A stretch of DNA of 64,000 nucleotides from Janthinobacterium sp. 61 (GTDB lineage: Bacteria; Pseudomonadota; Gammaproteobacteria; Burkholderiales; Burkholderiaceae_D): positions 3,038,001-3,102,000 of the forward strand of contig NZ_PJMQ01000001.1 of the NCBI RefSeq assembly GCF_002846335.1. Direction: 5' to 3'. The notes under the pieces were generated by a model, which worked only from the letters and a program-made list of their open reading frames with translations, did not search any database and was not told the DNA's origin. A program made the translations under genes and the position numbers. Shown here piece after piece: positions 17,946 to 26,666 of the stretch. Numbering within the stretch: the first letter of the stretch is position 1; each line of letters starts with the position of its first letter.

Positions 17946-19610
17946 ATGCGCCAGCCAGCACCTACTCCTGCCATCACCGCCACCGCCAGTTTCCAGTCCC
18001 TGCAAGCGCATAGCGCCAGCCTGCGCGACGTACATCTGCGCCAGCTGTTCGCTCTAGATCCAGCGCGTTTTTCCAGCATGACAGTCGATGCGGCAGGACT
18101 GCTGCTCGATTACTCGAAGAACCGCGTCGACGCCACCGCCATGGCCCTGCTGATGGACCTGGCCCGCGAGCGCGGCGTGGAAGCGCAGCGTGAAGCGATG
18201 TTTACGGGCGAGAAAATCAATCTTACCGAACATCGGGCAGTTCTGCATACCGCCTTGCGCGCGCCGCGCGGCACCGCCCTGGTAGTTGATGGCCAGGATA
18301 TCGATGCCGACGTGCAAGATGTGCTGCAGCGCGTGAAGGCGTTTACCGACAAGGTACGCAATGGCAGCTGGCTCGGCTATACGGGCAAGCCGATTTGCGA
18401 CATCGTCAACATCGGCATCGGCGGCTCGGACCTGGGACCGAAAATGGCCTGCCTGGCGCTGCGCTCCTACGCCAACCCGGGCCTGGAAATGCACTTTGTG
18501 TCCAACGTCGACGGCCACGACATGGAAGCGACCCTGTCCAAGGTCGATCCGGAAACGACCCTGTTCATCGTGGCCTCGAAAACCTTCGTCACGGCCGAAA
18601 CCATGCTCAACGCCAACACGGCGCGCGCCTGGTTCTTGCTTGAAGGCGAAGAAACTGACCTGGCGCAACACTTCGTGGCCGTCTCGACCAACACGCAAGC
18701 CATCGTCGATTTCGGCATTTCGCCAGAAAACATGTTCCCGTTCTGGGACTGGGTCGGTGGCCGCTATTCCGTCTGGTCCTCGATCGGCCTGGCCGTGGCG
18801 CTGTCCGTGGGCTTTGAGTACTTCAGCGACTTCCTCGCCGGCGCGCACGCGATGGACCAGCATTTCCGTCAAGCACCTCTGGAACAGAATATGCCCGTGG
18901 TGCTGGCCATGGTGGGCTTCTGGAACCGCCAGTTCCTCGACTGCGGCTCCGTCTCCATCGCGCCCTATCACCAGGACCTGAGCCGCTTTGCCGCCTACTT
19001 GCAACAACTGGACATGGAAAGCAACGGCAAGCGCGTCACCAAGGATGGCGTGCCCGTCGACGTACCGACCGGCCCCGTCATCTGGGGCGATTGCGGCACG
19101 AATGCGCAGCACGCGTATTTCCAGCTGCTGCATCAGGGCACGGACATCACGCCCATCGATTTCATCGCCGCCCTGCGCGCCACGCACGATTTGCCGGGCC
19201 ACCACGACGCCCTGCTGGCGAACTGCTTCGCCCAGTCGGAAGCCTTCATGACGGGCAAGACGGGCGAGGAAGTGCGCCTTGACTTGCAGGCGCAAGGTTT
19301 GCCGGAAAACGAGATCGAAGCACTGGTGCCGCACAAGACTTTCCCGGGCAACCGCCCCAGCAATACCATTTTGATGGACCAGCTGACCCCGACCACCCTG
19401 GGCGCGCTGATCGCGCTGTACGAACACAAGACCTTCGTGCAGGGCGTCTTGTGGAACGTTAACAGCTTCGACCAGTGGGGCGTGGAACTGGGCAAGGTGC
19501 TGGCCAAGAAAATCCAGGCCGAACTGACGGGCGAAGCCCGTCCCGACCACCACGACAGCTCGACCAATGGCTTGATCGCCCTGGCCAAGGCCGCCAAGGC
19601 CGCATACTAA
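17946..19610 (+). CDS. pgi: Glucose-6-phosphate isomerase
   Basis: A 554-residue cytosolic isomerase that interconverts glucose 6-phosphate and fructose 6-phosphate. Both family signatures are visible: DWVGGRYSVWSSIG and, near the C-terminus, NSFDQWGVELGK. The sugar-binding NIGIGGSDLGPKM is also present. Length is typical. It is divergent from edd-eda and shares the HexR-like control region. With zwf, edd and eda it makes an upper-glycolysis/Entner-Doudoroff set. Confidence 0.97.
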   Translation: MRQPAPTPAITATASFQSLQAHSASLRDVHLRQLFALDPARFSSMTVDAAGLLLDYSKNRVDATAMALLMDLARERGVEAQREAMFTGEKINLTEHRAVLHTALRAPRGTALVVDGQDIDADVQDVLQRVKAFTDKVRNGSWLGYTGKPICDIVNIGIGGSDLGPKMACLALRSYANPGLEMHFVSNVDGHDMEATLSKVDPETTLFIVASKTFVTAETMLNANTARAWFLLEGEETDLAQHFVAVSTNTQAIVDFGISPENMFPFWDWVGGRYSVWSSIGLAVALSVGFEYFSDFLAGAHAMDQHFRQAPLEQNMPVVLAMVGFWNRQFLDCGSVSIAPYHQDLSRFAAYLQQLDMESNGKRVTKDGVPVDVPTGPVIWGDCGTNAQHAYFQLLHQGTDITPIDFIAALRATHDLPGHHDALLANCFAQSEAFMTGKTGEEVRLDLQAQGLPENEIEALVPHKTFPGNRPSNTILMDQLTPTTLGALIALYEHKTFVQGVLWNVNSFDQWGVELGKVLAKKIQAELTGEARPDHHDSSTNGLIALAKAAKAAY

Positions 19611-19661
19611 TAACGCATAACTAAACCTGCTGCGCGTCGGTATAGGCAGCCTGCGATGCTC

Positions 19662-19679
19662 ACTGTGCTCAAGCACAGT
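19662..19679. repeat. Palindrome after pgi, possible dispersed repeat
   Basis: ACTGTGCT and AGCACAGT are perfect inverted arms separated by CA. The flanks (TGCGATGCTC before, TCCGCTTCTCGG after) resemble a dispersed intergenic repeat I recall from Burkholderiales genomes. I see no second copy in this window. A T-rich stretch follows at about 19,721. Confidence 0.45.
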
Positions 19680-19748
19680 TCCGCTTCTCGGCCGCCCCTC
19701 CCTTCCGCTCGCTACGGTTTTTTTAAGCGTTCTCCACATTAAGAATAA

Positions 19749-20645
19749 ATGAATATTTACGAAATCAAGGTAGTCAGCGACAAAGCCATGCAAGTGGGTG
19801 AATGCCCGCTATGGCATGGCAAGGAAGCGGCCCTGTACTGGGTCGACATCGATGGCCGCGCCGTGCACCGCGTGCACCCGGCCAGCGGCCAGCATGAGCA
19901 GTGGAGCATGCCGACGGAACCGTCGGCGCTGGCCATCAACGCCGGCGGCGGCCTGATCGTGGCCTTGCGCAGCGGCTTTGCCCACCTCGACACCAAGACG
20001 GGTAGCCTGGCGGAAATTGCCCCCGCTCCGTTCGACATGGCCACCACTCGCTTCAACGATGGCAAGGTCGACCCCGCAGGCCGCTTCTGGGTCGGCACGA
20101 TTTTCGAGCCGCGCAGCGCTGATGCGGCGGAAATGTTCGTGCTGGAAAAGGGACAAGTGCGCAAGGTCTGGTCCGGCGGCATGACGGTATCGAACGGCCT
20201 GGGCTTCAGTCCTGACGGACGCACCATGTACCACTCGGATACCACTACGCACCGCATCGACCGCTTTGATTTCGACGTAGCCACGGGAGCCATTTCCGCG
20301 CCACAACCATTCCAGCGCTTTTCCACAGACAAAAAAGCGGCGGACTACGGCGGCCGCCCGGATGGCGCGGCCGTCGACAGCGAAGGCAATTACTGGTCGG
20401 CCATGTTTGAAGGCGGAAAGATTCTACGCTTCGCCCCTGATGGCCATTTGCTCGGTGAAATTACCGTGCCCGTGCGCTGCCCCACCATGGTGACGTTTGG
20501 CGGCCCCGACCTGCGCACCCTGTACATCACCAGCGCCAGCCACAACCGCTCGGCCACAGAGCTTGCCGACTATCCTTTGAGCGGCCACGTGCTGTCCGTG
20601 CGCGTGGACGTAGCGGGCCAGCCGGAACACCTGTATCAGGCCTAA
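19749..20645 (+). CDS. SMP-30/gluconolactonase family protein
   Basis: A 298-residue beta-propeller lactonase. The metal-binding residues of the SMP-30 family can be followed: E18 in GECPLWH, an Asn in VSNGLGFSPDG (about N149) and D205 in GRPDGAAVDSEGNYW. There is no signal peptide, so it acts in the cytosol. Family members hydrolyse sugar lactones such as gluconolactone or arabinonolactone. It lies between pgi and zwf in a cluster without a visible pgl, which makes 6-phosphogluconolactone a possible substrate; that is inference. An ordinary sugar lactonase is the alternative. Confidence 0.85.
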   Translation: MNIYEIKVVSDKAMQVGECPLWHGKEAALYWVDIDGRAVHRVHPASGQHEQWSMPTEPSALAINAGGGLIVALRSGFAHLDTKTGSLAEIAPAPFDMATTRFNDGKVDPAGRFWVGTIFEPRSADAAEMFVLEKGQVRKVWSGGMTVSNGLGFSPDGRTMYHSDTTTHRIDRFDFDVATGAISAPQPFQRFSTDKKAADYGGRPDGAAVDSEGNYWSAMFEGGKILRFAPDGHLLGEITVPVRCPTMVTFGGPDLRTLYITSASHNRSATELADYPLSGHVLSVRVDVAGQPEHLYQA

Positions 20646-20674
20646 AGTATCAGGCCCAATTTCAGCAAGGCATG

Positions 20675-20713
20675 AAAAAGCGCCGGCCCCTCGCGGGTGC
20701 CGGCGCTTTTTTT
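20675..20713. terminator. Bidirectional terminator between the SMP-30 gene and cheV
   Basis: AAAAAGCGCCGGC pairs with GCCGGCGCTTTTT around a short loop. A runs on one side and T runs on the other allow termination of both convergent genes. Confidence 0.9.
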
Positions 20714-20728
20714 ATGCCAATGGCGTAG

Positions 20729-20764
20729 GTCGGATTAGGGGGGCAACGCCCCGCGTAATCCGAC
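20729..20764. repeat. GTCGGATTA inverted repeat
   Basis: GTCGGATTA (20729-20737) is complementary to TAATCCGAC (20756-20764), with an inner GGGG/CCCC stem. This resembles a short intergenic element seen repeatedly in many proteobacterial genomes. Only one copy is seen here. Confidence 0.5.
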
Positions 20765-20800
20765 AACAGTGTTGACCATGGTCATGGTGGTGGCGTCATA

Positions 20801-21754
20801 TTAACGCGCAAGTACTTTACGGATGGTCTCGGCCAATTCCGCCGCCACAAACTTGGCCACATAACCATCGGCGCCCACGCCCTTGACGTGGTCTTCGTTG
20901 GTCGAGCCCGTCAGCGACGAGTGGATCACCACGGGGATGTTGGAAAAGCGGCCATCGTTCTTGATGTTGCGCGTCAGGGTGAAGCCATCCATTTCCGGCA
21001 TTTCCAGGTCGGTCAGCACCAGCGCGACCTTGTCTTTCGCCGTCTTGCCTTCGGTCGCCGCCTGGGCCGAGATCGCCTGCAGGCGCTCCCACGCTTCCTT
21101 GCCCGTCTTGGTCATGATGAAGGGCACGCCCATCGCTTCGAGGCCCTTTTCGATCAGCGAGCGGGCCAGCGAAGAATCGTCGGCCGCGAGGATCACGGCG
21201 CCGGCCGGCAAGCGCACTTGCGGGCCGATGCTGTTCTCGTCCACATCGGGATCACCCGACGGCAGCACGTTGCGCAGGATTTGCTCCACGTCCAGCACTT
21301 GCGCCAGGCGTGTCTTGTCCGTGTCGCCATCGAGGCGCGCGATACTCGTGACGAGTCCGCCGCCGACGCTCGATTCGGCCGACAGCACCTGATTCCATTC
21401 CAGGCGTACGATTTCATCGACCTCTTCCACGGCAAACGCCTGTGTCGAGCGGGCGAATTCCGTCACCATCAGGATCTTCAAGCCATTGCTCTTGCAGCCG
21501 ACCGCCATCGGCAAGTCGATCACGGGCACGATCTGGCCACGGATATTGACCACACCCAGCATATGCGGGTGCGAACCGGCCACCGCCGTGATGGCCGGCA
21601 TTTCCATGATTTCACGGACTTTGAACACATTGATGCCGAAGAGTTCGCGGCTGGTCGAGTGATCACTGGTGCCCAGCTTGAACAGGAACAGTTCGAATTT
21701 ATTATTGCCTGTCAGGCTGGTGCGTTCATCGACATCTTGCTGCATTGAATTCAT
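20801..21754 (-). CDS. cheV: Chemotaxis coupling protein CheV
   Basis: A 317-residue fusion of an N-terminal CheW-like domain (about residues 18-165, with MLGVVNIRGQIVPVIDL) and a C-terminal receiver domain (about 187-315). The phosphoacceptor Asp is in VALVLTDLEMPEMDGF and the receiver starts at AVILAADDSS. CheV couples receptors to CheA and is tuned by phosphorylation. It stands alone on the minus strand next to a flagellate gene set; the other che genes are not in the window. Confidence 0.95.
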   Translation of the reverse strand: MNSMQQDVDERTSLTGNNKFELFLFKLGTSDHSTSRELFGINVFKVREIMEMPAITAVAGSHPHMLGVVNIRGQIVPVIDLPMAVGCKSNGLKILMVTEFARSTQAFAVEEVDEIVRLEWNQVLSAESSVGGGLVTSIARLDGDTDKTRLAQVLDVEQILRNVLPSGDPDVDENSIGPQVRLPAGAVILAADDSSLARSLIEKGLEAMGVPFIMTKTGKEAWERLQAISAQAATEGKTAKDKVALVLTDLEMPEMDGFTLTRNIKNDGRFSNIPVVIHSSLTGSTNEDHVKGVGADGYVAKFVAAELAETIRKVLAR

Positions 21755-22052
21755 TGTGTCCCCTTGAGCCGTCTTGTAAAGTTAAGTCGCCTGCCCTGAT
21801 GCTGCGGGCAGTGCGGACTGCACGTCGCATGGACGTCGGATGGCGGGTTCGGGGCATGGCCGGCGCTAGCGGTGCAGTGTATATCGTACAATTTCTTACA
21901 ACCAATAGTTGCTATCGATTCGAGCTTGAATTATACGGTTTTTTACTTTCCTCAAAGCTACTTTACGCTGCCAACGGCGATCCTGACAGCATTTCTTGAT
22001 TTGCTTGTTGCTACAGCGCAAATGATGACGCAGAGAATTGAAAATTTCCCTG

Positions 22053-22066
22053 GCAACCATGGTTGC
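22053..22066. repeat. 14-bp perfect palindrome upstream of zwf
   Basis: GCAACCATGGTTGC is self-complementary over all 14 bases. It lies about 250 bases before zwf. Its ACCATGGT core recurs in TGACCATGGTCA (20773-20784) beyond the other end of cheV. Confidence 0.45.
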
Positions 22067-22183
22067 TTTGAAAAGCGCTCTGCAAGGCGTGACGGCGTAC
22101 CTGCGCCAGCGAACGGCATATAATGACCATGGCGGCATCGCTGGCAGGCATACCGGGCAAAACTGCGACGTCAGGGGATGGAA

Positions 22184-22198
22184 TGTAGTAAAATTTCT
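22184..22198 (+). promoter_or_regulatory. HexR-like operator 1 of zwf
   Basis: TGTAGTAAAATTTCT ends on the first base of the TTGCAA -35 element. It is 14/15 identical to the edd operator. Confidence 0.72.
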
Positions 22199-22226
22199 TG
22201 CAATTGCCTGTTCTACGTAGTAAATT
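22198..22226 (+). promoter_or_regulatory. Sigma70-like promoter of zwf
   Basis: TTGCAA (22198-22203), a 17-base spacer and TAAATT (22221-22226). It is flanked and overlapped by the two HexR-like sites, a typical repressor layout. Confidence 0.6.
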
Positions 22227-22230
22227 TACA
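22216..22230 (+). promoter_or_regulatory. HexR-like operator 2 of zwf
   Basis: CGTAGTAAATTTACA overlaps the -10 element of the zwf promoter. Its start is 32 bases, about three helical turns, from the start of operator 1. Confidence 0.65.
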
Positions 22231-22316
22231 CCACCGATTATAGTAGCGACAGACTGGCACTTCCGGTCGGCTTCCTCCCCGCTCCGGCCCTTTTACTTTT
22301 GCGACGACACTCACTT

Positions 22317-23789
22317 ATGGCACTTACCGATTTTGACCTGGTCCTGTTTGGCGGCAGCGGCGATTTAGCAATGCGCAAGTTGTTGCCTGCAATGTATGCG
22401 CGCGACGTCGCGAACGATTTGCCGCCGACGGCGCGCATCATCTGTGTGGGCCGCCAGGATAGCGGCCAGGATGCATTCCTGAAGATGGTAGAAACCAACT
22501 CGCGTCCCCACATCAAGGCCAGCACGCTGAACGCCGCCACCTGGAGCAAATTCTGCGCGCGCATCGTGTATGTATCGCTCAACGCCAGCGATGCGGCCAC
22601 GTACGCGCCACTGGTCGAAGCGCTGCGCGGCGATGCCGACCTGACGCGCGTGTACTACCTGGCGACGCCGCCTCACTTGTTTGCCTTGATCTGCGACAAC
22701 CTGGAAGACAACGGCCTGGTCACGCCGAATTCGCGCGTGGTGCTGGAAAAGCCGCTGGGCCGCGACCTCGCCAGCGCCAAGCAGATCAACGCCGAAGTGG
22801 GTAAGGTCTTCCAGGAATCGCAGATCTACCGTATCGACCATTACCTGGGCAAGGAAACCGTGCAGAACTTGCTGGCCCTGCGCTTCGGCAATATCCTGTT
22901 CGAGCCGCTGTGGCGCCGCGAATGGATTTCCGACGTGCAGATCACCATCGCCGAGAAACTGGGCGTAGGCAACCGCATGGGTTACTACGATACCTCGGGT
23001 GCCCTGCGCGACATGCTGCAAAACCACTTGCTGCAACTGCTGTGCATCGTCGCCATGGAACCGCCGACCTCGATCGCGCCGGATGCCGTACGCGATGAAA
23101 AGCTGCAAGTATTGCGCTCGCTGAAAAAATTCACGCCCACCACCCTGGCGCAAAACATCGTGCGCGGCCAGTACCGTGCCGGCCACGTGGACGGCGTCAC
23201 CGTGCCGAGCTACCGCGACGAGCCGGATGCACCCGAGCATTCGCGCACCGAAACCTTTGTCGCGCTGAAGGCGGAAATCGATACCTGGCGCTGGGCCGGC
23301 GTGCCGTTCTACCTGCGCACGGGCAAACGCATGGCCGACAGCCTGGCCGAAATCGTCGTGCGCTTCAAGCAGATCCCGCACTCGATCTTCAACCAGCCGA
23401 CGTCCAGCTTCCAGCCGAACTGCCTGGTGATCCGTTTGCAGCCGGACGAAGGCTTGCGCATGAATTTGATGGCAAAAACCCCGGGCGACGGCATGCGCTT
23501 GAAACCGGCGGAACTGGAACTCGATTTCCGCGAATCGTTCAAGACACCGCGCATGGATGCCTACGAGCGCCTGCTGCTCGACGTCCTGCGCGGCCAGCTG
23601 ACCCTGTTCATGCGCGGCGACGAACTGGAAGCGGCCTGGGAATGGGTCGAACCGATCCTCGACAACTGGGAACAGAACGACAGCGCGCCGATTCCGTACA
23701 CGGCCGGCACCTGGGGCCCGGCCGCGGCCAGCGCCCTGATCGGCCGCGATGGCTTGCAGTGGCGTGAAGAAGCATTACCTGAGGATTAA
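22317..23789 (+). CDS. zwf: Glucose-6-phosphate 1-dehydrogenase
   Basis: A 490-residue NADP-dependent dehydrogenase that forms 6-phosphogluconolactone, the entry to the Entner-Doudoroff and oxidative pentose phosphate routes. The dinucleotide-binding FGGSGDLAMRKLLPA lies at the N-terminus, and the active-site signature YRIDHYLGKETVQNL lies near residues 171-185. ATG 22317 is chosen because it gives MALTDFDLVLFGG; TTG at 22299 is in frame but less likely. It is followed by hexR, the presumed regulator. The gap contains a GC-rich hairpin. Confidence 0.97.
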   Translation: MALTDFDLVLFGGSGDLAMRKLLPAMYARDVANDLPPTARIICVGRQDSGQDAFLKMVETNSRPHIKASTLNAATWSKFCARIVYVSLNASDAATYAPLVEALRGDADLTRVYYLATPPHLFALICDNLEDNGLVTPNSRVVLEKPLGRDLASAKQINAEVGKVFQESQIYRIDHYLGKETVQNLLALRFGNILFEPLWRREWISDVQITIAEKLGVGNRMGYYDTSGALRDMLQNHLLQLLCIVAMEPPTSIAPDAVRDEKLQVLRSLKKFTPTTLAQNIVRGQYRAGHVDGVTVPSYRDEPDAPEHSRTETFVALKAEIDTWRWAGVPFYLRTGKRMADSLAEIVVRFKQIPHSIFNQPTSSFQPNCLVIRLQPDEGLRMNLMAKTPGDGMRLKPAELELDFRESFKTPRMDAYERLLLDVLRGQLTLFMRGDELEAAWEWVEPILDNWEQNDSAPIPYTAGTWGPAAASALIGRDGLQWREEALPED

Positions 23790-23802
23790 CAGGCAAGACA
23801 AG

Positions 23803-23826
23803 GGCCTGCCCGCATCTGGGCAGGCC
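23803..23826 (+). terminator. Hairpin between zwf and hexR
   Basis: GGCCTGCCC and GGGCAGGCC form a perfect 9-bp stem with a 6-base loop, followed by ATTTATCTATT. The T tract is weak, so partial readthrough into hexR is possible. Confidence 0.6.
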
Positions 23827-23876
23827 ATTTATCTATTATCCCCACACTCCTGAACACCTACCAAAAGACTACCCTG

Positions 23877-24731
23877 ATGCTGCTTGATTCCATCCGCACC
23901 CAGCTCGATTCGCTCTCCAAGTCGGAGAAGAAGGTCGCGCTGGCCGTGCTTGACCAGCCTAACCAGACGGTCAGCCAGAACATCACGGCGCTGGCGAAAA
24001 GCGCGCAGGTGTCGGAACCGACCGTGGTGCGCTTTTGCCGCACGCTGGGCTACGACGGCTGGCATGAATTCAAGCTGAAGCTGGCGCAGGGCCTGGCCCT
24101 GGCCATGCCGGGCGCGAACGAGCAGCCGGCGCAGGACGACCTGGCGGCCGACCTGGTGAATAAAATCTGCAGCCGCTCGATCAATACCCTGCTCGACCTG
24201 CGCAACAACCTGAACCCGGAAGCGATCCAGCGCGCGCTCGACATCCTGTCGCGCGCCAGCAAGATCGAATTCTATGGCCAGGGCACGTCGGGCATCGTGG
24301 CGGCCGACGCGCAGCACAAGTTCTTCCGCTCGGGCGTGCCGACGGTGGCCTACAGCGATCCGAACATCCACAGCATCGCCGCAGCCCTGCTGCGCGGCGG
24401 CGACTGCCTGGTGGCCATCTCGCAGCGCGGCAACAGCCCTGCCCTGGTGCGTTCCGTGAAACTGGCGCGCCGCGGCGGCGCCGACGTCGTCGTGCTGGCC
24501 CCATCGGGTACGCCGCTGGCCGACCTGGCGACGGTCCTGATCCCGATCGACCTGGTCTTCAACACCGACCCCTACACCCCGATTTCAGCCCGCCTGGCCT
24601 ACCTGGTGGTGATCGACGTGCTGGCCGTGGGTCTGGCCCTGCAGCGTGGACCTGAATTCCGCAAGAAGATGCAGAATGCGCAAAAAGCGCTGCAAGAGTT
24701 TGATATGCAGTTCGACTCCTTCATCGGTTGA
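23877..24731 (+). CDS. hexR: RpiR-family transcriptional repressor HexR
   Basis: A 284-residue regulator with an N-terminal RpiR-type helix-turn-helix (about residues 1-77; VSQNITALAKSAQVSEPTVV, 20 residues) and a SIS sugar-phosphate domain (about 120-255; IEFYGQGTSGIVAADAQHKF and CLVAISQRGNSPALVRSVK). HexR proteins sense KDPG and repress zwf, edd and related genes. Its position directly after zwf, in a cluster with edd-eda and pgi, and the four matching operators in the window support the HexR assignment over other RpiR members. Confidence 0.93.
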   Translation: MLLDSIRTQLDSLSKSEKKVALAVLDQPNQTVSQNITALAKSAQVSEPTVVRFCRTLGYDGWHEFKLKLAQGLALAMPGANEQPAQDDLAADLVNKICSRSINTLLDLRNNLNPEAIQRALDILSRASKIEFYGQGTSGIVAADAQHKFFRSGVPTVAYSDPNIHSIAAALLRGGDCLVAISQRGNSPALVRSVKLARRGGADVVVLAPSGTPLADLATVLIPIDLVFNTDPYTPISARLAYLVVIDVLAVGLALQRGPEFRKKMQNAQKALQEFDMQFDSFIG

Positions 24732-24782
24732 TCCCCTGCCGGCGCCAGCCTCGCTGACCGGCGCAGCCGCTTTGCCCGTCCC

Positions 24783-25445
24783 TCATTCCAGATGCGCCTT
24801 GCGGGGGATGCCATAGAAAGGATTCTCAATTTCCTGCCTGCAGAACTGCCCCTGTGGAAGGCGCGTGGCATGCAATTTCACCTCTGCGGCAGCAAGCGGC
24901 GTATCCGTCTTGAATGTTCCCAGCCGTGCCTGAACCGTACCATCGGCAAGAAAGTGCAAGAGCACGGCGGTCGGGCGGTCGGGACCTGTCGCGGGAAGAA
25001 TGTCAACAATGGCCTGGCACCAGCGGCTGCCTGGGGAACTCTGCCTGGAAGTGCGCTCATCATAAGAAATACTCGATTTTCCATCGTGGTAGCTCGTATC
25101 GAACACCACGCTCCACACCACACGCACTCTCAGCGGCTTGTCGACCGGTCGGTCCCAGCTTAAACAGCAATTGCCACTGCTGACGGCAACTTTTTCACCA
25201 TTATCGAGTTCCCTCCCGCTTGCGTCGCGAAAAAAAATGGAGCCGCCGCTGGGCGCGTCATCGATATTGAAGGGTAGCGAGATTTCCTTGTACGCAATGG
25301 AATACAGGTCGAAAGGCGTGTAGTTATAGGAGGTGGTCGTGAAAGTTTGCTCACTTAACTCTGCTTGCAATCGATCGTCGTTCTCCCTGGCATTGCAGGC
25401 GGCCAGAATGGCCAGGGACAAGATGATGAGGATGATTTTTTTCAT
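24783..25445 (-). CDS. DUF3304-like lipoprotein
   Basis: A 220-residue lipoprotein: the signal MKKIILIILSLAILAAC ends in a lipobox with C17. The mature part contains TTSYNYTPFDLYSIAYKEIS, a glycine-rich SGGSIFF and SGNCCLSWDRPVDKPLRVRVVW, which resemble the NYT and CC-W elements of DUF3304 proteins. That family occurs as small lipoproteins of unknown function, some near type VI secretion genes; no such genes are nearby here. Base composition is less GC-rich than in hexR and tal on either side, which may indicate transfer. ATG 25445 is chosen over the in-frame codon at 25472 because it gives a clean signal. Confidence 0.7.
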   Translation of the reverse strand: MKKIILIILSLAILAACNARENDDRLQAELSEQTFTTTSYNYTPFDLYSIAYKEISLPFNIDDAPSGGSIFFRDASGRELDNGEKVAVSSGNCCLSWDRPVDKPLRVRVVWSVVFDTSYHDGKSSISYDERTSRQSSPGSRWCQAIVDILPATGPDRPTAVLLHFLADGTVQARLGTFKTDTPLAAAEVKLHATRLPQGQFCRQEIENPFYGIPRKAHLE

Positions 25446-25615
25446 GATCAGAAAAATGTAAAAAACAGACAAGTCCTGGCAATTATGCGTCCATTTTCAA
25501 AAAAGCAAGATTCAATTAAGCAAGCAGGACCAGGGCTAAGACAATAGTGGATCCCCACATGCAATGGATTCGGTACAATACTCTGGCAAGCCCTTTCACT
25601 CTTTCCCGTGCAGCC

Positions 25616-26551
25616 ATGAACCAACTCGAACAACTGAAGCAATTTACTACCGTGGTGGCCGACACCGGCGACTTCCAATCGATCCAGGCCTACACGCCGC
25701 GCGACGCGACGACGAATCCTTCGCTGATCCTGAAGGCCGTGCAGAAGGATGAATACAAGCCGCTGCTGGAAAAGGCCGTGCGCGACCATCCGAACGCCTC
25801 TACCGCCGAGATCATCGACCGCCTCTTGATCGCGTTTGGCGTGGAAATCCTGCAAACCATCCCCGGCCGCGTCTCCACCGAAGTCGATGCGCGCCTGTCG
25901 TTCGACACGGAAGGCACGGTGGCCAAGGGCCGCGACCTGATCGCCCTGTATTCGAACGCGGGCATTGCCCGCGAACGGGTGCTGATCAAGATCGCGTCCA
26001 CCTGGGAAGGCATCCGCGCCGCCGCCATCCTCGAAAAGGAAGGTATCCGCTGCAACATGACCCTGCTGTTCTCGCTGGCCCAGGCCATCGCCTGCGCCGA
26101 AGCGGGCGCGCAGCTCATTTCGCCCTTCGTCGGCCGCATCTACGACTGGTACAAGAAATCAACGGGTATCGATTACATGGGCGCGGAAGACCCGGGCGTG
26201 CAGTCGGTCCGGCGCATCTACAATTACTACCGCAAGTTCGGCTACAAGACCGAGGTGATGGGCGCAAGCTTCCGCAACACCTCGCAAATCCTCGAACTGG
26301 CCGGCTGCGACCTGCTCACCATCAGCCCCGACCTGCTGCAAAAGCTGGCCGACAGCGATGCGCCGGTGGAGCGCAAGCTGAGCGCCGAAGCGGCGCCATC
26401 GACCAACATCGTGCAAATGTCGCTGAACGAAGAAGCCTTCCGCTTCATGATGAATGAAGACGCGATGGCGACGGAAAAACTGGCCGAAGGCATCCGCGCC
26501 TTCTGCGTCGATTCCGGCAAGCTGAAACAGATGATCGCGGCACTGCGCTAA
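25616..26551 (+). CDS. tal: Transaldolase
   Basis: A 311-residue cytosolic class I aldolase of the non-oxidative pentose phosphate pathway that transfers a dihydroxyacetone unit from sedoheptulose 7-phosphate. The signatures are [15 protein letters not shown] near the N-terminus and [16 protein letters not shown] with the Schiff-base lysine (about K130). Later come [19 protein letters not shown] and [14 protein letters not shown]. The length matches the TalB type. ATG 25616 gives [12 protein letters not shown] strong terminator follows. Confidence 0.97.
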   Translation: MNQLEQLKQFTTVVADTGDFQSIQAYTPRDATTNPSLILKAVQKDEYKPLLEKAVRDHPNASTAEIIDRLLIAFGVEILQTIPGRVSTEVDARLSFDTEGTVAKGRDLIALYSNAGIARERVLIKIASTWEGIRAAAILEKEGIRCNMTLLFSLAQAIACAEAGAQLISPFVGRIYDWYKKSTGIDYMGAEDPGVQSVRRIYNYYRKFGYKTEVMGASFRNTSQILELAGCDLLTISPDLLQKLADSDAPVERKLSAEAAPSTNIVQMSLNEEAFRFMMNEDAMATEKLAEGIRAFCVDSGKLKQMIAALR

Positions 26552-26563
26552 TCACAAAGCGCG

Positions 26564-26604
26564 AAAAAAAGCGGCGTCCGTGCAGTGCACGGCGCCGCTT
26601 TTTT
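26564..26604 (+). terminator. Rho-independent terminator of tal
   Basis: AAAAAAAGCGGCG and CGCCGCTTTTTT flank a CCGTGCAGTGCACGG inner hairpin. The T tract is in the plus direction. Confidence 0.92.
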
Positions 26605-26666
26605 ACATGGCAGCGCGCTCAGGCGCAATGGCGCTACAATAAACCACTGCCACCAGCCGCCCACGC

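Larger units (their letters stand above)
21755..22316. other. cheV/zwf divergent intergenic region
   Basis: This 562-base region is partly AT-rich and holds no supported gene. The zwf side has two HexR-like sites and a sigma70-like promoter. A perfect 14-bp palindrome GCAACCATGGTTGC lies at 22053-22066. A TATAAT at 22119-22124 lacks a matching -35. Confidence 0.65.

Noticed and set aside
22119..22124. TATAAT upstream of zwf as the main zwf promoter
   Set aside because: No acceptable -35 lies 16-18 bases upstream, while a better promoter with operators lies closer to zwf.
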